Of a stretch of 40,970 bases of DNA, positions 14,668-23,093 are shown piece by piece (position 1 is the stretch's first letter; each line of letters begins with the position of its first letter). The notes beneath the pieces were generated by a model, which was not told the origin of the DNA, did no database searches, and was given only the letters and a program-made list of their open reading frames with translations. This stretch comes from DASYQD01 sp036005845 (lineage in GTDB: Bacteria; Acidobacteriota; Thermoanaerobaculia; Multivoradales; JAIOJS01), in assembly GCA_036005845.1 (NCBI GenBank), contig DASYQD010000093.1, forward strand, positions 1 to 40,970, in the 5' to 3' direction. The translations under genes were made by a program, and so were the position numbers.

Positions 14668-17112
14668 TCATTCGGCCTTGAGCACCTCCGACGGCGCCCG
14701 CGCGATGACGCGGCGCGAGGCGGACCAGCTCGCCATCGCGGCGAGAGCCGCGAGCGACAGCGGCACCGCCAGGAACGTCACGGGATCAAGCGGCGGCAGG
14801 CCGATGAGCAGACTGCCAAGCAGCCTCGCCACCGCGGCGGCGATGAGCAGGCCGACCAGGCCGCCGGCCGCCACCAGCACCCACGCCCTGCCCGCCGCCA
14901 GCCGGAGCAGCCCGAAGTAGGAGGCGCCGAGCGCCGCGCGGATGCCGAGCTCGCGGCGCCGCTGCACGATGCCGAACGCGGTCATGCCGTAGATCCCGAT
15001 AGCCGCCAGCAGCAGGCCGAGGACGCCGGCACCGACGCCGAGCGAGGCCGCGATGCGCTGTGGCAGCAGTCACACTGCCGCCCGCGCCGGCAGCGACGCG
15101 CTGCCGACGAGCGGCAGCGCGGGATCCATCGACCGCAGCAACGAACGCACGGCAGTCAGCGAGCCGGCGCCGGGAGCGCCGCGCACGAGCAGCGTCAGCT
15201 CGGGGTCGTAGTGCTGCGCCAGCGTCACGTAGATGAACCCGCGCGGCGACTCGCCGACGGAGCGGTACTTGCCGTCGCGAGCAACGCCGACGACCTGCAG
15301 CGAGTGGGTCTCGCCGCCATATTCGTGCTGCTCCAGCGTCTTGCCGATCGGATCCTGGCCTCCCCAGGCTCGCCGCGCCAGAGTCTCGTTGACGATGGCG
15401 ACGAGCGGCGCGCCGGCGCGGTCGGCGTCCGTGAACGAGCGGCCGCGCACGATCGGCACGTGGAGCGTCGAGAAGTAGCCCGGCGAGACGATGTCCCAGT
15501 CGGCCTCCAGCGACGGCGCGTCGGCGGCGGCACCGGGAAGCCGCAGGGCGCCCAGCCCGAGCCCCGAACCGCCGAGCGGCACGACGCGCGTCCATGCCGC
15601 CGAGCGCACCGCGGGCAGGTGTGCCGCGCGCTCGAGCAGCGCCGCGGCGAACCGTGGACCGCTCTGCGCCGTGTAGCCGGCGAGCCGCAGGTCGAGCTCG
15701 ACGAGGTCGATGCCGCGCGCCTCGAAACCGGGGTCGACGCCGCCGGCGCGCGCGAGGGCGCGGGCCAGCAGCAGCCCGCTGGTGGCGAGGAGCACCGACA
15801 TCGCGACCTGCGCCAGCACGAAGCCCTGCAGCAGGCGCCGGTGGGAGCGCGGCGGCGACGAGGTCTGCGCCCGCAGCGCGAGCGCCGGATCGGTTCGCGC
15901 CGCGCGTAGCGCCGGCACCAGCCCGGCGAGCAGCGCTGCCAGCAGCGTGAAGGCCACCGAGACGGCGAGCACCCGGCCGTCGACGCGCACGTCGAGCCCG
16001 AGGCGCAGTGGCAAGGCCGGCTGCACGCGGGCGAGCACGCGCGTCATCGCGAAGGCGCCGAACAGACCGCCGACGGCACCAGCCGAGGCCAGGAGCAGGC
16101 TCTCGGTGAGGAGCTGACCGACGATGCGCAGCCGGCCGCCGCCCATCGCCACGCGCACCGCCACCTCGCGCGAGCGCTCGAGGCCGCGGGCGAGCAGCAT
16201 CCCGGCGACGTTGCTGCAGGCAACCAGGAAGACGACGACGACCAAGCCGGCCAGCACGCCGAAGAAGCCGCCGACCAGCGCGTGCAGCGCGCCCGGCAGC
16301 CGGTGCGAGCGGGTCACCGTGATGCCCTGGCCAGCGAGCTGGTCGGGATAGGCGCTCGCGAGCTGAGCGCCGAGAGCGCCCATCGCCGCCCGCGCCTGCT
16401 CCACGGTGACGCCTGGCCGCAGGCGAGCGATGCCGATCAGCCAAGCGCTGCGGCGCTCGCTCAGACGGTCGGCGATCCCTCCCTCGAGCGTATGCGCGAC
16501 AGTGGCGGGCACCCAGAGGTCGACCGCCGCGATCGTGCTGCCCTCGAAGCCCGGCGGCGCCACGCCGATCACGATGAACGGTCTGCCGTTGAGCCGGATC
16601 GTCTTGCCGAGGACGTTGGGATCGCCGTCGAAGCGTTGGCGCCAGAGCGCGTGGCTGATCACCGCCACGGTCTCGGCAGTCGCCGCGCGGTCCTCCTGAG
16701 GGCCGAAGCCGCGGCCGATCAGCAGCGACGTCCCGAGCACGTCGAAGTAGCTCGCCGTCACCACGCCGGCGTACACCCGCTCGGCCCCGCCGCCGACGGC
16801 CAATCCGAGCGGGCTCGGCTCCAGGTCGTAGGCCGCCATGCCCGAGAACACGCGATTGCGCTCGCGGAGGTCGAGAAACGTCGGATAGGAAAAGGTGTCG
16901 AACCCGCTGGCGCGATCGGTGCGGCCGACGTCGACGAGGCGTTCCGGCTGGGCGACGCCCGGCCGCGGCCGCAGCAGGAGGGCATCCGCGAGGCTGAAGA
17001 CGGCAGCGTTGCCGGCGATGGCGAGGGCGATGGAAAGGGCCGCGGTCAGCGAGAACAGCGGTCGGCGCCGCAGCCCGCGCAGGGCCTGCCGCAAGGCTCG
17101 AGGGAGGTCCAT
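14668..17112 (-). pseudogene. ADOP/MacB-type ABC transporter permease interrupted by an in-frame TGA
   Basis: Permease of the large duplicated type common in Acidobacteriota: MacB-like periplasmic domains and FtsX-like membrane domains, 815 codons from ATG 17112. The N-terminal TM follows RRRPLFSLTAALSIALAIAG. The first FtsX domain has the typical SREVAVRVAMGGGRLRIVGQ loop; the second has QRRRELGIRAALGAS and ends SEVLKAE. Codon 681 is TGA (15072-15070). The frame continues unbroken as LLPQRIAASLGVGAGVLGL, exactly what the family has there, so this is a single-base nonsense change, a sequencing error or read-through, not a frameshift. No ATPase gene is adjacent. The gene follows the LytTR regulator by 46 bp on the same strand. 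Confidence 0.82.
15070..15072 (-). other. In-frame TGA stop inside the permease gene
   Basis: The minus-strand context is GCA GTG TGA CTG CTG CCA, with sense codons of the same family on both sides. The next base after TGA is C, a context known to favour read-through in some genes. No selenocysteine is expected in this family and no obvious SECIS hairpin was seen. Confidence 0.8.
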
Positions 17113-17158
17113 GCCGGCATAACGTCGGCGATGGACCGCCGTTAACAACGACGCCGCG

Positions 17159-17986
17159 CTAGACCGGCAGCCCGCGCGCCCGCAACCTGGCGCGATAGCG
17201 CCGCGACAGCGGCAGGCGCGTGCCGTCGGACAAGACGACGGTGGGCTCGTCGCCGACGCCGGGGTGGATCTCGCGCACGCGGCGGAGGTTGACGATGGCG
17301 CCGCGGTGGATGCGGAGGAACTGCGCCGGGTCGAGGCGGCGCTCGAGGGCCGACAACGCTTCGCGGTGCAGGTAGCGCGCGCCCTTGGCGTGCAGGCGCA
17401 CGTACTTGTCGACCGCTTCGATCCAGTCGATCTCCTGCGTCGGCACGAGCAGCGTGCGGCCATCCTTCTTGACCGCCACGCGCTCGGCGAGGGCCGCGGG
17501 CGGCGGCGGCGCGCCGTTGGACACCGCCGGCGCCCCCCCCGACGCCTGCACTCGCCGCTCCGCCAGCGCGCCTTCGAGCCGCATCACCAGGTCGCCCAGC
17601 TTCGCCAGCGCCTTGCCCGGCTCGCCGCTCTTCGTGCGCACGCGGGCCACGGCGCGGTCGAGGCGCTCGCGGTCGAAGGGCTTGAGGAGGTAGTCGACGG
17701 CCTCGACCTCGAAGGCCTCGACGGCGTGGTCGCCGTAGGCGGTGACGAAGACGACGTGCGGGGCTGGGCCGGGGGCGATGCCGTGAACGACGTCGAAGCC
17801 GCTCTTCCCCGGCATGCGCACGTCGAGGAAGACGATGTCGGGCTGCAGGCGTGCGATGTCGTGCAGCGCCGCGTCGCCGGTGGCGCACTCGCCCACCAGC
17901 TCGACGTCGCTATGACGCTGCAGCAGCGTGCGCAGCTTCTGGCGCGCCAGCCGTTCGTCGTCGACGATCAGCGTCCGCATCTTCAT
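17159..17986 (-). CDS. LytTR-family response regulator
   Basis: Two-domain regulator of 275 aa. The receiver domain (3-120) has the acidic pair in IVDDE, phospho-acceptor Asp55 in IVFLDVRMPG, Thr82 and Lys102. After a Pro/Gly-rich linker comes a LytTR DNA-binding domain (about 168-270) with RYLHREALSALERRL, FLRIHRGAIVNLRRV and LPLSRRYRARLR. It is the partner of the LytS-type kinase encoded just upstream. ATG at 17986 has GGAGAGAC upstream; a second ATG at 17980 is possible. The start lies 77 bases inside the kinase gene. The permease gene follows, so this regulator may control or sense through that permease. Confidence 0.9.
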   Translation of the reverse strand: MKMRTLIVDDERLARQKLRTLLQRHSDVELVGECATGDAALHDIARLQPDIVFLDVRMPGKSGFDVVHGIAPGPAPHVVFVTAYGDHAVEAFEVEAVDYLLKPFDRERLDRAVARVRTKSGEPGKALAKLGDLVMRLEGALAERRVQASGGAPAVSNGAPPPPAALAERVAVKKDGRTLLVPTQEIDWIEAVDKYVRLHAKGARYLHREALSALERRLDPAQFLRIHRGAIVNLRRVREIHPGVGDEPTVVLSDGTRLPLSRRYRARLRARGLPV

Positions 17987-19070
17987 GGGCGTCTCTCCAG
18001 GGCAGTTCGAGGGTGACGACGGCGCCGCCTTCGGGGCGCGGCTCGAAGCGCAGCTCGTAGCCGCTGCCGTAGAGCTGGGCGAGGCGGTCGCGGGTGTTCT
18101 TGAGCCCGACGTGCTGGCGGGCCGAGGCCTCGTCGTCGCCGGTGACGAGCGGTCCATCGTTGCTGATACGTACGCGGAGACGATTGTTCTCGCGCGCGGC
18201 CTGGAGCGCCACCCGGCCGCCGCCGGCGCAGCGGTCGATGCCGTGGCGCAGCGCGTTCTCGACCAGCGGCTGCAGCACCATGCTGGGCACCAGGGCGCGC
18301 CGCGCCTCGGGGTCGACCTCGAGATCGACCACCAGCCGCTCCTCGAAGCGGATGCGCTCGATCTCGAGGTAGCGCGCCACGAACTCCAGCTCGCGCCCGA
18401 GCGACACCTCCTGCGCGCCGTCGCTCTCCAGCGTCAGGCGCAGGAAGTCCGCCAGGCGCGTCATCATCGAGTCGGCCGCCTCGAGGTCGCTGTACATCAG
18501 CGACGAGATCGAGTTGAGGGTGTTGAAGAGGAAGTGCGGTTGGAGCTGCATGCGCAGCGCGCGCAGGTGGGCCTCGGCGAGCCGCGTCTCGAGCTGCGAG
18601 GCGCGCACCTCGCGGTCGCGGAACTTGACGTAGTAGTCGAAGGCGTAGAAGCCGGCGAGGATCAGCCAGTAGGTGGGCAGCAGCGAGTGGAAGTTGGCGA
18701 GGAAGGCGAAGCCCAGCGTCTCGGCAAGCGGGTGATGGCGCACGTGCAGCAGGTCGGTGAGCACCACCTCGGTGGCGACGATGATGGCGGCCGAGAGGAG
18801 GATGCTGGCCAGCAGGTGCACGACCAGCGGCCGCCCCCAGCGCTTGGCCTCGAAACGCCAGCGCTTGCCGAGCGCTACCACCACCGGCACCGCGGCGCCC
18901 CAGAACCAGTAGTAGACGAGGTTGATCCAGAGCGCGTTCTTGAACGGCAGCATCGCCCGGATCTCGGGGTTCGCGTACGCCTGGCTCGCGAAGTAGAGAC
19001 CGGCGACGGTCGAGACGACGGCGAGCAGCAGCCACGGCGCCGCGCGGCGAATCAGCGGTCGGGGGGACAC
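17910..19070 (-). CDS. LytS/YehU-type sensor histidine kinase
   Basis: Membrane histidine kinase of 386 aa. It has four hydrophobic segments (about 11-28, 47-68, 83-105, 118-148), then a short coiled coil, the His_kinase domain with LRMQLQPHFLFNTLNSIS (phospho-acceptor His179), and an ATPase domain with LVENALRHG (269-277) and VGLKNTRDRL. GTG at 19070 is chosen because TATCAT lies exactly seven bases upstream, just before the membrane segment. The last 25 residues or so are Arg/Ala-rich, lie beyond the ATPase fold, and are encoded in the overlap with the response regulator. No separate sensor domain is recognised; the membrane part probably senses. Confidence 0.88.
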   Translation of the reverse strand: MSPRPLIRRAAPWLLLAVVSTVAGLYFASQAYANPEIRAMLPFKNALWINLVYYWFWGAAVPVVVALGKRWRFEAKRWGRPLVVHLLASILLSAAIIVATEVVLTDLLHVRHHPLAETLGFAFLANFHSLLPTYWLILAGFYAFDYYVKFRDREVRASQLETRLAEAHLRALRMQLQPHFLFNTLNSISSLMYSDLEAADSMMTRLADFLRLTLESDGAQEVSLGRELEFVARYLEIERIRFEERLVVDLEVDPEARRALVPSMVLQPLVENALRHGIDRCAGGGRVALQAARENNRLRVRISNDGPLVTGDDEASARQHVGLKNTRDRLAQLYGSGYELRFEPRPEGGAVVTLELPWRDAHEDADADRRRRTAGAPEAAHAAAAS

Positions 19071-19077
19071 TGGCCGG

Positions 19078-19083
19078 ATGATA
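19078..19083 (-). promoter_or_regulatory. Leaderless-type -10 box of the kinase-regulator-permease operon
   Basis: TATCAT on the minus strand (five of six consensus bases), seven bases before GTG 19070, with no Shine-Dalgarno. Confidence 0.5.
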
Positions 19084-19294
19084 CGGCGCGCTGCGAGGCT
19101 GCTCGGGCGGCATGGCGGTGGGCAGTGGACCGCCGGCGACGGGCCCGCCGCCGCTGGCGACGCGGGCGGGCCGGCCGTCACATGGCGCGAGGTCGACTCC
19201 ACCCGCGCGCTAGGCTGCGCGCCCACTGCGGAGTTCCTCGCGGATCTCGCGCGACCCCGCCGCCGCTGCTGAAACACACATCGAAGGAGACGCG

Positions 19295-19882
19295 ATGAGC
19301 TCGACGAGATCCAACTATCGGTGGTCGAGGTGGACGATCACACTCGCCGCCGCGGCGATTTGCGTGGCCGCGATCAGCGCTGTTGCTCATGCCGAGCAGA
19401 CGCAGACGACTGCTGCGGCTCCTGCTGCCGCCGCGACGGCAACCGCCGCAACGACCAGCGCTCGCCCGGCGCCGGCGGCCGTGCATCCGCCGCCGGCAAC
19501 CCTGACCGACGCGGAGCGCTCGCTGTGGCAGACCGAGGAAGCCTTCGCCGCCTCCTTCGCGGCGCGCGATCCGGAACGCTTCGCCTCCTTCGTCGCCGAC
19601 GACGCCGTCTTCGCCGGCCGCACGCTGCTGCGCGGCAAGGCCGCCGTGCGCGAGGCGTGGACCAAGATGATGACGGGCGGCCCGGTGCCGCCGTTCAGCT
19701 GGCGCCCGAGCCGCGCGCTGGTGTCGGGCAACGTCGGCACCACCAGCGGCCCGGTCTACGACCCGAGCGGCAAGTGGATCGGCGGCTTCCATTCGGTGTG
19801 GCGCCGGCAGAGCGACGGCACCTGGCGCATCGTGCTCGACGGCGGCGCGTCCTGCGACGAGCCGAAGGACGAGAAGCCTTAG
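19295..19882 (+). CDS. Exported NTF2-like (DUF4440/SnoaL-type) protein
   Basis: Protein of 195 aa with a signal peptide (ITLAAAAICVAAISAVAHA, cut after AHA near residue 33) and an Ala/Pro/Thr-rich linker. An NTF2-like fold follows, with TDAERSLWQTEEAFAASFAA, DPERFASFVADDAVFAGR, LRGKAAVREAWTKMM and a closing GGFHSVWRRQSDGTWRIVLD. Members bind small molecules in a cone-shaped pocket; no catalytic dyad can be assigned. AAGGAG precedes the ATG by about six bases. It ends two bases from the stop of the convergent gene. Confidence 0.82.
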   Translation: MSSTRSNYRWSRWTITLAAAAICVAAISAVAHAEQTQTTAAAPAAAATATAATTSARPAPAAVHPPPATLTDAERSLWQTEEAFAASFAARDPERFASFVADDAVFAGRTLLRGKAAVREAWTKMMTGGPVPPFSWRPSRALVSGNVGTTSGPVYDPSGKWIGGFHSVWRRQSDGTWRIVLDGGASCDEPKDEKP

Positions 19883-19884
19883 CG

Positions 19885-20835
19885 CTACGGCCGCTTCACC
19901 TTGCAGCCGTCGACTGGCACGCGGTGGTAGACCGTGCCGTCACGGCCGAGGAAGCGCACCTCGGCGGTCGCCTCGTCGAGGACCGCGCCGTGCGCTTGGT
20001 CCTCGAGCGGACGGAAGTAGCCGCTCTCGAGCAGCGTCCAGCCGGAGGTCGGCGCCAGGCAGTAGACCCAGAAGTCGGTCCAGTTGAGGCCCGAGTACGG
20101 GATGTTCCACGCCGCCAGCACGCGCATGTCCGGCGCCGCCCCTTCGCTGTCGAAGTATCGCGGGTAGCCCAAGGCCTTGTTCTTCTCGAGCCAGTCCTCG
20201 ATTTGCTTCTTGTCGAGCACGAACGTCGGGGCCGCGTCGCCTTGGGGCTCCTTCATTCGGTCGGCGGCCTGCGACCCTTCCGACCACGGCTCGATGAGGA
20301 TCGACACGACGCTGGTGTCGTCGCCGCGCAACAGGTCGTAGGCCGGCGAACCGCCGCTCGAGAGCCGAGACAACTCGCCCTTCGGCCGCCCAGCAAGGGA
20401 TGCGTCCACTGCCCACGCACCGACGTGGGGCGTGTGCGTAGCGATGCGGGCGCCGCTGCGGTCGTCGACGTCGCCCGTCCACAGGCGCAAGCTCCACACG
20501 TTCTGGTGCGTGTCGCCGGCGACCGCGTAGGGGCGCTCCCAACCCATGGCGGCGATGAGTCGCCGCGCCGGGATCGGGTCGATGAGGGTGATGCGGAAGG
20601 CGCGCCGGCCTTCGCGCGCTTCACGCTCGGAGAAGCTGCCGCCGAGCTGCAGGGCCAACGGCCGAAGCGGCGGGCGGAGCGATGCCTCGTCGTGTTGCTG
20701 CTCGAGCGCGGCGCGCAGCTCGGTCATCGCCTTGCCCGTATCGTCGGCGGCCCTTCCGGGGGCCGGTGCGAACGCGAGCAGAGCCAGAGCCACTGCCGGG
20801 CCGAAAAAGTTGCGCCGCCCTCGCATCGGACTCAT
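19885..20835 (-). CDS. Exported protein of unknown function
   Basis: Protein of 316 aa with an N-terminal signal peptide (FFGPAVALALLAFAPAPGRA, cut after GRAA near residue 31). The mature part is mixed alpha/beta with motifs I cannot assign: VAGDTHQNVWSLRLWTGDV, WAVDASLAGRPKGELSRLSS, VLDKKQIEDWLEKN, YPRYFDSEG and PYSGLNWTDFWVY. Two Cys are present near the C-terminus. ATG at 20835 is preferred because the signal peptide begins there, and 20826 is an alternative. A TACAAT box on the minus strand at 20893-20888 is the best -10 candidate, leaving a leader of about 45 nt. Confidence 0.7.
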   Translation of the reverse strand: MSPMRGRRNFFGPAVALALLAFAPAPGRAADDTGKAMTELRAALEQQHDEASLRPPLRPLALQLGGSFSEREAREGRRAFRITLIDPIPARRLIAAMGWERPYAVAGDTHQNVWSLRLWTGDVDDRSGARIATHTPHVGAWAVDASLAGRPKGELSRLSSGGSPAYDLLRGDDTSVVSILIEPWSEGSQAADRMKEPQGDAAPTFVLDKKQIEDWLEKNKALGYPRYFDSEGAAPDMRVLAAWNIPYSGLNWTDFWVYCLAPTSGWTLLESGYFRPLEDQAHGAVLDEATAEVRFLGRDGTVYHRVPVDGCKVKRP

Positions 20836-20887
20836 GAGATCCCCCGCTTCTGCAACGGCAACCGGCCGCCCGCCGTGCGCGATCTCC

Positions 20888-20893
20888 ATTGTA
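20888..20893 (-). promoter_or_regulatory. Candidate -10 box of the exported-protein gene
   Basis: TACAAT on the minus strand, five of six matches to the -10 consensus, 52 bases before the ATG at 20835. No clear -35 is seen. Confidence 0.35.
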
Positions 20894-20998
20894 GGCGCCC
20901 GCGGAACGAAGCCTCGCCATCGGCGCCCGGTGAAGGCCGCTCGCGTCGGCCGCGCCGCCGTTGCTGACAATCTTCGCCGCCAACTCGACGCGTGCCGG

Positions 20999-21004
20999 TA
21001 GCGT
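20999..21004 (+). promoter_or_regulatory. Leaderless-type -10 box of the hydrolase gene
   Basis: TAGCGT seven bases before ATG 21012. The gene has no Shine-Dalgarno. Confidence 0.4.
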
Positions 21005-21011
21005 GCTCGGC

Positions 21012-22634
21012 ATGCGCCACTCGCTCGCCTCGCTCGCCTTCGCTCTGCTCGTCGCGCCGGCGATCGCCTCGCCCGCGCGCGCCACCGCCTCCGGCGCGTC
21101 TTCGCCGCTCTGGGGCGGGCTCGAGCCCGGCCCCTACGCCGTCGGCTTTCAGCTGCTCGAGCGCCGCGATCCGTCGCGGCCGTTCCGCCATCCGCTCGAC
21201 CTCGACGGCAAGGCGCGCAACGTCGACGTCGCGCGCCCGCTGCAGATCGGCGTCTGGTATCCGGCGGCGTCGGCGAGCGGCGCAAAGATGACGCTCGGCG
21301 ATTACGTGGCGTTGATGGGCGCCGAGCAGGACTTCACGCTCTCGGCGGGGGAGCGCGTTCGGGCAGGCGAGACGAACTACTTCGCGTTCCAGGTGGTGCG
21401 GGCCGCTACGCCCGAGCAGCGCCGCGCGCTGCTGGCGCTGCCCACCGCCGCGCACCGCGATGCGGCTCCCGCCGCCGGCCGCTTTCCCGTGATCCTGTGG
21501 AGCCTCGGCTCGCCCGCGCTCTACCAGGCGAGCGCCGAGCACCTGGCGAGCCACGGCTACGTGGTGGCGATCCTGCCGCGGCTACCGCCGATGCTCTCGC
21601 TCGTCGACAACAGCCCGACGCGCCTCGACTACGACGCCAAGTCCCGCGACCTCGACTTCCTGCTCGCCGAGGTCGCCAAGCTGCCCTTCGCCGACGCGCG
21701 CACCGTCGGCGTCACCGGTTTCTCCGCCGGCGGTCGCTGGGCCATCGGCGAGGCGATGCGCAACCAGAACGTGCGCGCCGTCGTCTCGCAGGACTCGGTG
21801 CTGCTCTTCGGCGACGACGGCGCCGCGCAACAGGCGGCCATGCCCTACTACGACCCCGAGCGCGTGCGCGTGCCGGTGCTCCACCTCGTGCGCCGCGAGT
21901 TCGTGCCGCGCGAGAGCCCCGACCTGTGGAACGCCATGCGGCTCGCCGACCGCACGCGCATCACCTTCGAAGCGAAGGGGCTCGACCACCTCGACTTCGC
22001 TTCCATCGGCTACGCCTCGACGCTCGCCGGCCTGCGGCCCGAGGCGAAGGATGTGGTGGCGCAGACATTCACTGCATGGCAGAACGCGACGCTCTGGTTC
22101 TTCGACGCCCACCTCAAAGGCGATCGTGAGGCGCTCACGCGCGTGGCGGCGATGCCGGCGAGCCTCGGCCTCGCGCCGCCGGCGGTGACCGCCGAGCACC
22201 TCGCCGCGGCGCCGAGCGGGCTCGACGAGCAGCAGCTCGCCGAGGCGCTGGTCGACGACTTCGCCCGCGCGTTGCCGCGCCTGCGCGAGCTGCTCGCGTC
22301 GGGAAGTCCACGAAGTCCCAGCGCCGCTTCGCCGACGATCGAGGGCCTGGTCAACCTCAGCGGCTACCAGCTCCTCGGCGTCGGCCGCCCCGCCGACGCG
22401 ATGGCGCTCTTCACCCTCAACGCCGAGACCTTCGCCACCTCGGCGAACGTCTGGGACAGCCTCGCCGACGGCTACGAAGCTACCGGCGCACCGGCCAAGG
22501 CCATGGAAGCAAGCCGCAAGGCGCTCGAGCTCCTGGCCCGCGACACTGAGACGCCGCAGGGGCGCAAGGAGGCGATCCGCCAGAGCGCGGAGGGCCGCCT
22601 GGCGCGGCTGCAGGCGAGCGCCGACGCGCACTGA
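21012..22634 (+). CDS. Exported alpha/beta hydrolase with C-terminal TPR-like region
   Basis: Protein of 540 aa with a signal peptide (residues 1-25). The dienelactone-hydrolase-like alpha/beta core (about 75-365) has the oxyanion-side strand FPVILWSLGSP, the nucleophile elbow GFSAGG (Ser238), a PVLHLV strand and a candidate catalytic His in GLDHLDF. Residues from about 440 on form helical repeats (SGYQLLGVGRPADAMALF, VWDSLADGYEATGAPAKAME) of TPR type. It resembles exported acyl-hydrolases and platelet-activating-factor-acetylhydrolase-like proteins; the substrate is unknown. The TPR tail suggests a protein partner. Confidence 0.8.
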   Translation: MRHSLASLAFALLVAPAIASPARATASGASSPLWGGLEPGPYAVGFQLLERRDPSRPFRHPLDLDGKARNVDVARPLQIGVWYPAASASGAKMTLGDYVALMGAEQDFTLSAGERVRAGETNYFAFQVVRAATPEQRRALLALPTAAHRDAAPAAGRFPVILWSLGSPALYQASAEHLASHGYVVAILPRLPPMLSLVDNSPTRLDYDAKSRDLDFLLAEVAKLPFADARTVGVTGFSAGGRWAIGEAMRNQNVRAVVSQDSVLLFGDDGAAQQAAMPYYDPERVRVPVLHLVRREFVPRESPDLWNAMRLADRTRITFEAKGLDHLDFASIGYASTLAGLRPEAKDVVAQTFTAWQNATLWFFDAHLKGDREALTRVAAMPASLGLAPPAVTAEHLAAAPSGLDEQQLAEALVDDFARALPRLRELLASGSPRSPSAASPTIEGLVNLSGYQLLGVGRPADAMALFTLNAETFATSANVWDSLADGYEATGAPAKAMEASRKALELLARDTETPQGRKEAIRQSAEGRLARLQASADAH

Positions 22635-22706
22635 CGCCGTCGAAACGCCGCGTTCGTGGCACCGGGCTTGCTGTACCTCCGCCGGCCAACAAGGAGGAAC
22701 GCAGCC

Positions 22707-23021
22707 ATGAAACGGACTCAGTGGGCGGTAGTGGTGGGGTTGATGCTGGTCGTTCTCGGCTCGCTCATGACGCTGGCGTGCAGCTCGCGCGGGCCGCACA
22801 ACGACGTCGACCAGGCGGCGATCGAGGCGAACATCCGGTCGCAGATCGCGACGCACTATCCGGGCGAGACCTTCGACATCAAGATCGACGTCACCGAGGG
22901 CGGCACCGTGACGCTCGGCGGCACCGTCAACGATGCCGACAAGCGCACCCGCATCGGCGACATCGCGCGCGAGACGCCGGGCGTGCGCCGGGTGGTGAAC
23001 AACATCGAAGTCAAGACCTGA
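22707..23021 (+). CDS. BON-domain lipoprotein
   Basis: Protein of 104 aa. It has a lipoprotein signal (VVLGSLMTLAC, lipobox Cys near residue 25) followed by one BON domain: AIEANIRSQIATHYPGETFD, then VTEGGTVTLGGTVNDADKRT and GVRRVVNNIEV. BON domains bind phospholipid or other envelope surfaces (as in OsmY and DolP), so an outer-membrane-associated stress role is likely. Strong Shine-Dalgarno AAGGAGG upstream of ATG 22707. A 12-bp hairpin follows the gene. Confidence 0.87.
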   Translation: MKRTQWAVVVGLMLVVLGSLMTLACSSRGPHNDVDQAAIEANIRSQIATHYPGETFDIKIDVTEGGTVTLGGTVNDADKRTRIGDIARETPGVRRVVNNIEVKT

Positions 23022-23048
23022 CGCGGTCGCCTGTGGCTTCGAAATTGG

Positions 23049-23074
23049 GCGGGCGGCGCCAAGGCGCCGCCCGC
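23049..23074. terminator. GC-rich hairpin between the BON gene and speA
   Basis: Perfect 12-bp inverted repeat GCGGGCGGCGCC-AA-GGCGCCGCCCGC, 28 bases after the BON stop and just before the speA -10 box. There is no T-run, but position and stability suit a terminator. It occupies the place where a speA -35 would lie. Confidence 0.6.
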
Positions 23075-23080
23075 TGCGCG

Positions 23081-23086
23081 TAGTAT
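23081..23086 (+). promoter_or_regulatory. Leaderless-type -10 box of speA
   Basis: TAGTAT seven bases before the speA ATG, with no Shine-Dalgarno between. A hairpin directly upstream leaves no -35. Confidence 0.5.
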
Positions 23087-23093
23087 TCGCCTC

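Noticed and set aside
15070..15072. Selenocysteine reading of the permease TGA
   Set aside because: No selenoprotein is known in this permease family and no hairpin of SECIS type was evident immediately downstream.
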